Shown here: positions 47,969 to 58,081 of the stretch, piece by piece
How the letters are laid out: the number at the start of each line of letters is the position of its first letter
Position numbering within the stretch: the first letter of the stretch is position 1
DNA from: Monoplex corrugatus
Taxonomy: Eukaryota > Mollusca > Gastropoda > Littorinimorpha > Ranellidae
Length of the DNA: 64,000 nt
Assembly: GCA_030674185.1 (NCBI GenBank)
Contig: JAPXFY010000031.1
Coordinates: 44,613,066-44,677,065 of the forward strand
Reading direction: 5' to 3'
Made by a program: the position numbers and the translations under genes
Notes under the pieces: generated by a model
Databases searched by the model: none
What the model was told of the DNA's origin: nothing
Seen by the model: the letters and a program-made list of their open reading frames with translations, nothing else

Positions 47969-48922
47969 ATATTATATATAACAAATCTTCAAAGCTAACT
48001 AATATTCCTTTTTTTTCCCACTGAAACAAAATGAAACAAAAATCCTACTGCCTTCAATATGCCACATTTGAAAGTGAACGCGTTATATTTCTGAGATACC
48101 ATCCCCATGCAAACAACAGATCACTATCTCTTATCAATCACCCGCATGCACCATACAAGTCTATTAATTCACACGATCCATTTGACATCAAGTTTATATC
48201 AAATGCCTGTCTACAATAAGGAACCAGATTGGGATCCGGGAGGTGGGGGTAGGGTGGGGGTGTTCACAAGGGGATGGGTGGAAAGAAAAAGAGGATCAGA
48301 AAATTGAAAGAACCAAAGTAACGTTCTTTTCAAAAATTGATATCCACAAAGTGAGACACGCAGAGTGAGACAGAGAATAAGGAAAAGACAGTTCAGTTTT
48401 CCACAGAAGTGAAATCCCAAGTGAATAGAAAGGTTGGGGGTGGAGGAGCAGGACCAGAAACCAAGACGTACATCAACAGTGACCGGGAAAGAGAGACTCA
48501 CAAAGAGGAAGAAACAATACAAGTGAAGTGGTAAGAATACAATTTACAGAAGAAAAGCCACCTGTACATGTTACTCTCTCCATGCGTTCATCGTGGTTAA
48601 TACTGCATCAATATACAGCTTCAAACTGCAGCAACCACAAACCTTCTTCACAGCCCTCCAAATCTTTTTTTTCTTCTTTTTACTATGTACACTAATTCTT
48701 CTCAAATGTTGTCTTCACTGATAAATACGTTTAACTTTTCTATACAAAACTGTAATACAATTCTGATAACATTTATGTGTGTAAGTTGTTGATTAAGCGT
48801 GTACGGTAAATCACTGATTGCTTTTTTATTTTTCTCTCATGCCCATAAGACTATCTGAAACCTCCTGTGTCTATCTTCACAGTAATAAGTGCTGTAGAAA
48901 AACAATTTCTCCCCACCCCTTC

Positions 48923-49520
48923 CCACTCCTACCACCAATTACTATTCACATTAAAATCCTATCCTACTCCTACCACCAATCACTATTCATATTAAAACGC
49001 TATCCTACTCCTACCACCAATCACTAAAATGCTATCCTACTCCTACCACCAATCACTATTCATATTAAAATGCTATCCTACTCCTACCACCAATCACTAT
49101 TCACATTAAAATCCTATCCTACCACCAAATCACTATTCATATTAACATGCTATCCTACTCCTACCACCAATCACTATTCATATTAAAATGCTATCCTACT
49201 CCTACCACCAATCACTATTTATATTAAAATGCTATCCCACTCCTACCACCAATTACTATTTATATTAAAATGCTATCCTACTCCTACCACCAATTACTAT
49301 TCATATTAAAATGCTATCCCACTCCTACCACCAATTACGATTCATATTAAAATGCTATCCTACTCCTACCACCAATTACTATTCATATTAAAATGCTATC
49401 CTACTCCTACCACCAATTACTATTCATATTAAAATGCTATCCTACTCCTACCACCAATTACTATTCATATTAAAATGTTATCCTACTCCTACCACCAATT
49501 AATATTCATATTAAAATGTT
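48923..49520. repeat. 41-bp minisatellite, unit E (about 14 copies)
   Basis: Shorter counterpart of 34558-36590. Copies are more homogeneous here, mostly of the aattactattcat type toward the right end. Confidence 0.95.
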
Positions 49521-49639
49521 ATTTTGTCAAATCCCGAGTATACTAAGCTTTTCAACTTCCCTGATTTTTTTGGTGCCAATCTCTTAACTCATCCCAGTAT
49601 CACTGACAAATGTAGTGTGACATCCTCGTGACCCTGATT

Positions 49640-50430
49640 CATCCTTAGCCTGCTCTCTGCAAGATCCACAGCCAACCATTATCCCACATAGCCAAAATCC
49701 TAAGCTTACCCTGTAAGCCCTGATCTAATTCTGTGTCATTTGTGCAAGATCCTAAGCTTTCTCTTATTATACTCAATAATGTATGACAGGGTTTGATCTT
49801 ACTCTTATCCCACTCTGTATGAAAAGCTTGAACTTGCCCTAATCCCACTGTATGAAAATCCTGAATCTACCCTTATCCCACTCTGAATGAAAATCCTGGA
49901 TCTACCCTTATCCCACTCTGAATGAAAATCCTGGATCTACCCTTATCCCACTCTGAATGAAAATCCTGGATCTACCCTTATCCCACTCTGTATGAAAATC
50001 CTGGATCTACCCTTATCCCACTCTGTATGAAAATCCTGGATCTACCCTTATCCCACTCTGAATGAAAAATCCCTGTTTCTACCCTTATCCCACTGAATGA
50101 AAATCCTGGATCTACCCTTATCCCACTCTGAAAGAAAATCCTGGATCTACCCTTATAAATCCCATTCTGAATGAAAATCCTGATTTACCCTAATCCCACC
50201 TGTACATAAAATCCTGAATTTACCCTAATCCCACTCTGTTACATAAATCATTGAATTTACCCTATCCCACTCTGTACATAAAATCCTGAATTTACCCTTA
50301 TCCCACTCTGTACATAAATCATGAATTTACCCTTATCCCACTCTGTACATAAATCCTGAATTTACCCTTATCCCACTCTGTACATAAAATCATGAATTTA
50401 TCTTCAACCCATCCTGTACAAAAATCCTGA
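49640..50430. repeat. 35-bp minisatellite, unit E (about 17 copies)
   Basis: Counterpart of 36710-38575. It starts degenerate (ctaagcttaccctgtaagccctgat) at 49695, contains both subfamilies, and has small indels such as ttataaatccc at about 50155. Confidence 0.93.
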
Positions 50431-50949
50431 ACTCACCATCATCGTAAACTTATTGTTAACCCACTCTGTGCCAAGATCCTGATTTTACTTTGCCAAGATC
50501 CTGATTTTATCCTTATCCCACTCTGGGAAAATCCTGACCAAATGAAAATCCCGAACCTACTTTTATCCCATTCTGTATGAAAATCCTAAACTAATCCCAA
50601 GAGTAGGAACCCAAGTCTACTCTTATTCCACACTGAGTCAGATCCTGAGGTTCCCTTATCTCACACTGATCGAGATCCTGAGCTAACCCTTATTCCAGTA
50701 TGAATGAAAACCTTGCACTTAGCCTAATTCCTGCATATACAGAAATCCCAAGCTTACCCCTGTGAAAACTACATTCTTACCCTATCCCATCCAATATGAA
50801 AATCCTGATCTTTCAAATACAACTTCATATGTGAACAACCTCAGCTTACCTTCACCCAATGCTTGTTAAAATCCTCAGCTTACCTTCATCTGACTCAACA
50901 AGAAAATCTTAAGCCTACCTGTATCCAATTTATTTCATCCCAAGCTTAC
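50431..50949. repeat. degenerate tail of the 35-bp minisatellite, abutting exon F
   Basis: Diverged units keep the pattern atcctga-cttaccctaatcc-gaatgaaa (for example at 50640-50760 and 50840-50930). They run right up to the exon F donor, whose own flank (agcttaccctaatcctgctgt at 50944 onward) reads like one more unit. The minisatellite may have grown out of this exon-intron border. Confidence 0.6.
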
Positions 50950-51199
50950 CCTAATCCTGCTGTGTGAGATGACAAGTTCAGCATACATCAGAGAGAACAA
51001 GAACATGCGATTCATAATGTTATCGCGCACAATGCTGAAGCCCAAGATACAAGGATAGATGTAGGAGGCTTGTAGTGGCCAGCCCATGGCCACGTGCAGA
51101 ACCACAATGCCAAAGAGAAAGGGGGTGGCACGCAAAGTGTTCACTACGTGTCTAAAGATACGAATCCCGTTCATCTGATGTTTCACGCCCATCTCCATC
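50950..51199 (-). CDS. ABCC/MRP-like alternative exon F (divergent, most upstream copy)
   Basis: A 250-base minus-strand exon between ...tctgtggcag and gtaagctt, phase 2 to 0. It begins MEMGVKHQMNGIRIF, has hydrophobic stretches TPFLFGIVVLHVAMGW and YPCILGFSIVRDNI, and ends ELVISHSRIR. It aligns without gaps to the other five exons over 83 residues, sharing GF-x-I-x-R with A, B, D and E and ending R-I-R. It is the first copy in gene order (rightmost). Its donor abuts the minisatellite tail. The relic copy at 20790-20890 is its nearest relative. The internal ATG at 51198 is not proposed as a translation start. Confidence 0.66.
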
Positions 51200-51735
51200 C
51201 TGCCACAGAAGATGTCAACACAACAAAACCATTGTAGTTGAACTTTGACATAAAATTAACCAGAATCAAGCCAACGCTTAATGCGGATATTTCGAGTAGG
51301 TATTTGTATTTGTAACATAAATGTAAAATGGGAACAGACTCTGAAATTACATGAAATCAAAGGTACATGCCATAGGCATTTTAGGCGCCATTTCAAGTCA
51401 CCATTACTGTCTAAAATTCAGATGACTAAGACGCAAATGTCACGCACTCATTTGTTTACATGTGAGCTCTCTTCTCACAGAAGGCATAAACACAAAATAG
51501 GTATACACTCCTGAAAAGAAAATAGATAAAACCCAGACATACAATTGTTCCACAGACTTAAAATCAAAATTTTACAAAACCAGGATAATTATGCAGCCAA
51601 AATACAGCAGTTCTTACAGAAGGTATCAACGCAATCCCACAGATATCACATATACTTCTCATCAAGAAAGCATAGGCAAACAACAAGCCACTAGACTGTA
51701 GTGCAAGCCATCATTTTTGTCTATACACTAAAGAG

Positions 51736-51736
<1 letters not shown>

Positions 51737-51806
<70 letters not shown>
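51737..51806. repeat. (CA)n microsatellite
   Basis: Pure CA run of about 70 bases. Confidence 0.95.
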
Positions 51807-51812
<6 letters not shown>

Positions 51813-51944
51813 ACGATCAATCTGAATGAATATACCAAATGATAGAAGCGCCATCTGCTGTCAAAAGAAGTGAACGAGTAAACATCTTCAAAAAATTAAA
51901 TTTAATGTTGCATCTCTCTCTCCCCCCCTCCCTCTCCCCCCCCT

Positions 51945-52008
51945 GTTGTGTGTGTGTGTTGTGTGTGTGTGTGTGTGTGTGTTTTGTGTGTGTGTGTGTG
52001 TGTGTGAA
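51945..52008. repeat. (GT)n microsatellite
   Basis: GT runs separated by ttgt and tttt interruptions, preceded by a CT/C-rich stretch. Confidence 0.93.
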
Positions 52009-52547
52009 GGAGAAGGGAAAGATGTAGGTGTATGGGTAGAAATGGTATGAATCATGAATGGGAGGAAGAAGTTACTGGGAAAAATAACTGACAAGAATCA
52101 TGGAGATCCCACATTAGTGACAACCACCACAAAGGTAATTTAAAAGACACAGGGAGGCCACTGAAAAACAACAACATTCTAATGTTCTAGTAGAAATTAG
52201 GAAATGACAGAGGAGAAAAAGGTGACGGAAGAACTCAAAGAACACAACAAGGGGTAGAATGAAACAACCGCAAGTCGGCTTTTCCAGTTCTTTTCTATCC
52301 ATCTACAGTAATCTGATATTAGTTCATCTCCCATGAAAACGATGGTTACTACATCATTTCTTCCACACATCTGCCTCGAAAAAGACTCGCTCTCTCTCAT
52401 TCTAATTCTGTATCATTTTGATATATACATGACTTTATAGTATGCTTCTATTAGTGCTGACCCTCTATAAGCAAGGACTGGATGCAGTAAAAAAAATTAC
52501 ACTGCTTATGCTACTACGGCTCTACTACCCTCAAAAATGAATAAATG

Positions 52548-52580
<33 letters not shown>

Positions 52581-52623
52581 CCTCCTCTCCTCCTCTCCTC
52601 CTTCTCTCTCTCTCGCACACACA
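52548..52623. repeat. (CT)n/(CCT)n microsatellite
   Basis: CT run, then ctcctctcctc repeats, then CT and a short CA run. Confidence 0.93.
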
Positions 52624-53340
52624 CATTCATTATTATTTATTTTCTGTAAACTGTAAATTATCTTTAGTATCCAGTCAGTATGGCCATATATGGTTCTTCT
52701 AAAACCTTTAAAGCACGATCCCTTTGTCTGCCAAGAAGCAAAGTCATTTACAACCACAAGACATAAAAGAGTGAACCACAGTGGTTTCACAGCTGTCCAT
52801 TTCTTTTGTTTCTAATTTCACATGCTCACAGCTCTTGGTCAGTCAACATTAGATCATGTAATCTGGTACCAGGTTTCTGATGTGTTCCATGACTGAACAA
52901 TGCTCACAAGAACTGGCTTCAGCATAAACACCTGCACTATCACTGTCTCGCTATATCTCACTACCAGCTAAAGGACTCAACAGCAAAACAACATTCAACG
53001 TTCAATTAATATCAAATCTAATTTGTGGCAAATTTGTGATGTTAGAAAAAGTGAGGATAGCCAGCAATCCCATCACAATGATGCACAACTCCTTGATGTG
53101 GTGTGTCAGCTTGTGTGCCCTAGCAATCCCAAGAGTGACATCAGCAGGAGCCTTGTGCTCCTGACAGTTCTGACCAAGCTGAACATGTCTGCAATTCTGA
53201 CCAAGCTGAACGTCTGCATGGGGTAGAGGCCAGATGAAAGTGTGCATGCTTGGATGAGGGTGCGCGGTGAATAATCATCATGAAAAGTGTGCATGCTGGA
53301 CTGAGGGTGCCCAGTAAATAATCATCATGAAAATGGTCGT

Positions 53341-53608
53341 TCAGGCAGTGTTTATCGTTTACATTTGTGCTAGAGGCATATTTTCAAACATGACTGCTTT
53401 TTTTTTTTCTTCAATTTTTTATTTCTATAGTGTTTAGTATACATATTTAGTTAATATCACTACAGAGACTGACTCATTGGGTAACATGATTCACAGTCAT
53501 AAAACGCTGAGCTGTTGCTGCATCATTTGAAAATATGTCAATATTCTGAGCGCAGTCACACTTCCTTATAGTTGCACATTCTCACGCACCCTCTTTCTCT
53601 CTCTCTGC

Positions 53609-53655
<47 letters not shown>

Positions 53656-54154
53656 CACACACACACAAAACACACTCTCTCTCTCTCTCTCTTTCTCTCC
53701 CCCAGTCAATATGTAACAATCTTTTTCTTTCCTTATAACAGGAAATTGAAACAAAAGAAAGGGTAATCATAATGGAAACACTATTATTTCCTGGAAAAGT
53801 CATGACTAACATCTTACGACCCCATTCCGGGGAAATAGGGTGAAAAAGAAAATTATTGAAGAAATTATGAAAAACGTTAATAGTGTAACATGTAAAGATT
53901 AACACATATGCTTCTTCTGCATAACTCTTAAAATTCACCAGCAAATCAGGGTTTATATTTATAAACAAAAGTAAATAAATGCCAATCAGTCCTCTCTAAT
54001 ATGTGTAGCTCTGGCCTCATCTTCAGACACATACTCAAACTGAAATACCACATAAAATTAAGTAGGAACATGCACATGTGACATGCTTTCTTCTGTTTCC
54101 ATGTATATCAAATACGACCAATCTGTTTAATTCTGTTTACCTGTATATCAAATA
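53341..54154. other. intron stretch related to 21340-21640, with CA/CT microsatellite
   Basis: 53360-53580 matches the intron right of the relic exon X in order and orientation. (CA)n(CT)n lies at 53611-53692. 53700-54154 shows nothing recognisable. Confidence 0.55.
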
Positions 54155-54290
54155 CAACCAATCTCTTTACTAGAACTTTAACAACCAATCTCTTTACTAG
54201 AACTTTAACAACCAATCTCTTTACTAGAACTTTAACAACCAATCTCTTTACTAGAACTTTAACAACCAATCTCTTTACTAGAACTTTAAA
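54155..54290. repeat. 27-bp minisatellite (5 copies)
   Basis: Five near-perfect units accaatctctttactagaac + tttaaca start at 54157, 54184, 54211, 54238 and 54265. The reverse strand reads VKVLVKRLV repeats; not a gene. Confidence 0.95.
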
Positions 54291-54579
54291 AAAGAAAGAA
54301 AAGAAACAATAACCAAACAGATCTCTGTTGTTTTGTTTGTTTGTTTGTTTGTTTTCATTCAAGTACAAAAAACCCTGAGTGAAATGAAAAAAAATCTGAT
54401 GTTTTTAATCAGTTGTTCAAAGGGGAGTGGGGGTAGAGTGGACAAAAATAACAACAATGCTGTGATTTTATTCACTCAAGCAAAGAAGCTTGAGGCTCTA
54501 CTACGCCGCTCTGCAGCTACCACTGAAGCATAGCCAATGGTTCGATGATATTGCAGTACAGTTTTTGGAGAGAAATCAT

Positions 54580-55115
54580 ATCCATAGTACTTTGGTTCAT
54601 CACAGCAGAGCTCTGAATAACTTTTGACAGAAATCATATCCACACTACTTAGATTCATCACAGCAGAGCTCTGATTTTGAATAATAACTTTTGACAGAAA
54701 TCATGTCCATAGTACTTTAGTTCATCACAGCAAAGCTCTGAATAACTTTTGACAGAAATCATATCCACAGTACTTTGGTTCATCACAGCAGAGCTCTGAT
54801 TCTGAATAACCTTTGACAGAAATCATGTCCATAGTACTTTGGTTCATCACAGCAGAGCTCTGAATAATAACTGACAGAAATCATATCCATTAGTACTTTG
54901 GTTCATCACAGCAGAGCTCTGAATAATAACTTTTGACAGAAATCATATCCATAGTACTTAGGTTCATCACAGCAGAGCTCTGAATAAAAACTTTTGACAG
55001 AAATCATATCCATTAGTACTTTGGTTCATCACAGCAGAGCTCTGAATAATAACTTTTGACAGAAATCATATCCATAGTAGGCCTACTTAAGTTCATCACT
55101 GCAGAGCTCTGAATA
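54580..55115. repeat. ~61-bp minisatellite (about 8 copies)
   Basis: Units ttcatcacagcagagctctg + aataataacttttgacagaaatcat + atccatagtacttt, with small indels (taata present or absent). 55116-55595 to the right shows nothing recognisable. Confidence 0.93.
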
Positions 55116-55654
55116 ATAACTAAGTTTCATGGTATTCAGGCTCATCAAGATAAAACTATGACTAGGACTAGTATGAGTAATAATAACTGTAACTAGTGTA
55201 AGCCTCACTCACTGAATTTGGGTTATTCCTGAACTCTCAATAACATCAAGTTTCATATTCCTGAACTGTGGATATCAAACTTGAAAAGAAAATATATAAA
55301 TAAAGAATAAGACTAAGAGTAAGAAGAAGAACAGGACTTTTGATTATTTCTTCATGTTGAACAATCAAAATCTGAATCAAAATGACTGCCAATGTTCATG
55401 CAAGTACGAACCAGAAAAACAAGCCAGAACATGTATCTAATATAACAAAACAAGACAGGCGCAAATTTTTGGCCAACTGGCCTTTGTCAAGCGTATGCAA
55501 AAGACAACAAAGAATAAACGTACAATTCTTTGCACAATAAACAGTAGACAATTTCAAGTCCCACACAATTTGGGTTCGTCATCTTAGTAGCTCAAATAGC
55601 CTTTTAAAGTTTACAGTTTCAAGCTGAAATGGCATTTTAAAGGTTTACTGTTTC

Positions 55655-55799
55655 ATTATTATAATTATTATTATTATTATGAACATTTAGTACGCCTAAT
55701 CAAATTAATGCCCTAGGCGTTTACAATGGCAAAACATATAACCAGAATCACAAGCACACACACACACACGCCCACAGAAGCACCCACACACACACAAAC

Positions 55800-55830
<31 letters not shown>

Positions 55831-57500
55831 GCATGACATGCAAATACAATGACACATTGACACTAAGACACTATAATGTCACCATTACATTACATGGGGG
55901 GAAGGGGGCAGAGATTACCAGTTTTGGGAAACAGGTGAGTTTTGAGGGAGCGTTTGAATGTGGACAGAGAGGGTGAGTATCTAAGAGAGCGAGGTAACTG
56001 ATTCCAGATGGTTGGAGCTTGATAGGAAAAAGAACGCTGCCCAAACCTTTTAGTGCGGACTATGGGGATACTATAGAGACGGGTATCAGATGAGGACCGC
56101 AAAGCTCGAGATGGCGTGTAGAGATGTAACAGATGGGTGAGATACTCAGGACAGGAAGACTCAATAGATTTGAAGCAGAGGCAGGCAATCTTGTAGGATA
56201 TTCTTTGCTGAACAGGGAGCCAGTGGAGAGAACAGAGCAATGGCGTAACATGGTTAAATTTTGAAGAGCGGAAGATGAGACGGGCAGCATGATTTTGAAC
56301 TTTCTGAAGTTTGTTAATGAGATGAGAGGGGGAACCAGAAAAAAAGAGCATTACAGTAATCGAGACGGGATAGAACAAATGCACAGACAAGAGCCTTTGT
56401 CGTGTCTTCTGAGAGGAGGTGGCGGATAGAAGCAATTCGGCGGAGTTCAAGAAAACAAGTCCGACAGACGTTGCTCACATGCTGGTGGAAGGACAGGGTT
56501 TGATCAAGAGTTACACCAAGGTTACGGGCAAAATGGGAGAGAGGGATAGATGAGTCAACAAGTGTGACAGAGGTTGGAAGAGAGGGGTGATTTTGGAGTT
56601 TGGGTGGGGTGATCAAGATCAATTCGGATTTCTCTTCATTTAATTTCAGTTTGTTCTCAGTCATCCAATCCTTCAGGTCAGCTACACAAGATTGGGTTTT
56701 CTGGATCATGATGGGAAGGTCAGGGAGAGGCCCAGAGACATACAGCTGATTGTCATCCGAGAAAGAATGATGCTGAAGCAGGTGTTCTTGGACAATAGAG
56801 GAGACAGGGTAGGTGTAGAGAATGAAAAGTAGGGGGCCCAGAACAGATCCTTGTGGCACTCCGTAAGTCAGACAGGAAGGATTAGAAGAAAGACCATTGA
56901 CAGAAACTACTTGCAGACGATTGGTGATGTAAGAATGAAACCAGTTCAAGACAGTATCATGGAGCCCAAAAGAGTGATGTAGACGGGAGAGAAGGATAGA
57001 GTGGTCAATAGTGTCAAAGGCAGCAGATAGGTCCAAGAGAGTCAAAAGTGATACGTTGTTAGAGTCGAGAGTAGTCAATAAGTCGTTGCAGATTTTGAGA
57101 AGAGCAGTTTCGGTACTATGTCCAGAACGGTAAGCAGACTGAAGGGAATAGACAAGGTTATTGAAATGAAGGTGGTTTAACAGCTGGTCAAGAACAACTT
57201 TCTCTAAGACCTTGGAAAGAAAAGGAAGATTTGACACAGGTCTATAGTTTTTCAAATTCTCAGGGTCAAGAGTCGTCTTTTTTAGAAGAGGTCTTACAAT
57301 TGCTGACTTGAAAGAAGAAGGAAAGGAGCCAGTTGAGAGGGAATGGTTAATGATATTGGTGATGTGAGGGAGAAGAGTATCGAGACAATGGGTGAGAAAA
57401 GAAGCTGGCAATGGGTCAAGTTCACAGGTTTTAATGCCAGATTTCATGATGATTTTCTTAATAAAGTCCTCAGAAACGGGTTGGAAGAAAGTAAGGGGGA
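55655..57500 (-). mobile_element. CR1/L2-type LINE, 5'-truncated
   Basis: The 3' end is the ATT-repeat tail at 55655-55680, followed (minus sense, upstream) by a CA-rich 3' UTR (55755-55830). The RT body runs up to about 57490, where the flanking 40-bp repeat resumes. It is related to, but clearly a different family from, the LINEs at 16926 and 21742. Confidence 0.88.
55890..57447 (-). pseudogene. LINE reverse transcriptase with one frameshift
   Basis: The first frame (57447 to about 56340) has LKNYRPVSNLPFLSK, LDLSAAFDTIDHS, YGVPQGSVLGPLLF and the active-site block FSDDNQL (expected Y-A/S-DD). The second frame (about 56335 to 55890) has NHAARLIFRSS, LHWLPVQQRISYKI and LKTHLFPKTGN. The frames join at a run of seven A (plus strand, about 56337-56343), suggesting a one-base slip. 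No endonuclease domain is present. Confidence 0.86.
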
Positions 57501-57645
57501 TTCCAGATGGTGTTTTAAAAGTTTACTATTTCAAGTTTAGATGACACTTTAATTTGTGTTTAAAGGTTACTGTTTCAAGTTCAGATGGCGCTTTAAAGGT
57601 TTACAGTTTCAAGTTCAGATGGCGTTTTACAGGTTTCCAGTTTTT

Positions 57646-58081
57646 AATACAGGATGCGGCTTAATCATCTGTTAGCACCCTACACCCCACACCTGAATAA
57701 GGTCAATATGATGTCTATCATGTTTTCCATCATGCATTCAGTAAGCAATAGAAGCTGTCACAAATGTCTCAAACTGAAACGAACTCCTTTCCAGTTTTTC
57801 AACCAACATTATAGCTAAGGCAAAATTATTCAAAAGATGTGTAACTCTGTGAGCATGTGTGAGAGTATGCTTACATGTATGTCGGAGGACATTCGGGAAA
57901 GACCGAAGGACACTGGGAAAGACTAGATCTGCGGGCTTTGTGGGTTGGCTTCCCACCTTGCCTTTGATAACATGCCACGAGTTTTCCAAATGAAAGATGC
58001 TCCCAGGATTCACCGAAAGGGGGAGAGAATGATGAATCCATCGGCACTGACTCCATCACGACTGGAAACGCACAACGGACC
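57646..58081 (+). other. 5' flank or leader of the R2-type LINE
   Basis: The frame of the following ORF is open back to a TAA at about 57969, giving some 37 extra codons (ending GNAQRT) but no ATG before 58082. R2-type proteins are known to use non-standard starts, so part of this may be translated. The element's 5' boundary was not located. Confidence 0.45.

Larger units (their letters stand above)
40418..50500. repeat. segmental duplication, unit E (exon E plus upstream intron, 10.1 kb)
   Basis: Second copy of 24318-38643. It lacks the 26702-28690 VNTR and the LINE fragment at 30500-31283, has shorter 41-bp and 35-bp arrays, and has a longer 67-bp array. Parts with no feature recognised: 41084-41400, 42400-42665, 45000-45750, 45830-46190, 46440-47600 and 47970-48920. 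A T-run/CA region near 46200-46270 matches 31800-31870. Confidence 0.93.
51200..53340. other. intron upstream of exon F
   Basis: No gene recognised. It holds (CA)n at 51737-51806, a C-rich then (GT)n tract at 51918-52008, and (CT)n at 52548-52610. A small open frame on the minus strand at 53002-53247 has a repeated block (ttctgaccaagctgaac twice, 53169 and 53193) but no ABCC resemblance. Confidence 0.6.
55596..57645. repeat. ~40-bp tandem repeat split by a LINE
   Basis: Copies with aaggtttacagtttcaagtt + cagatggcgtttt occur at about 55600-55653 and 57505-57645. Between them lies the LINE at 55655-57500, so the LINE inserted into this small array. Confidence 0.85.

Noticed and set aside
53002..53247. 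Minus-strand frame with a hydrophobic segment upstream of exon F, considered as another cassette exon
   Set aside because: Does not show the 250-base length, the phases or the conserved end motif; contains a small internal direct repeat instead.
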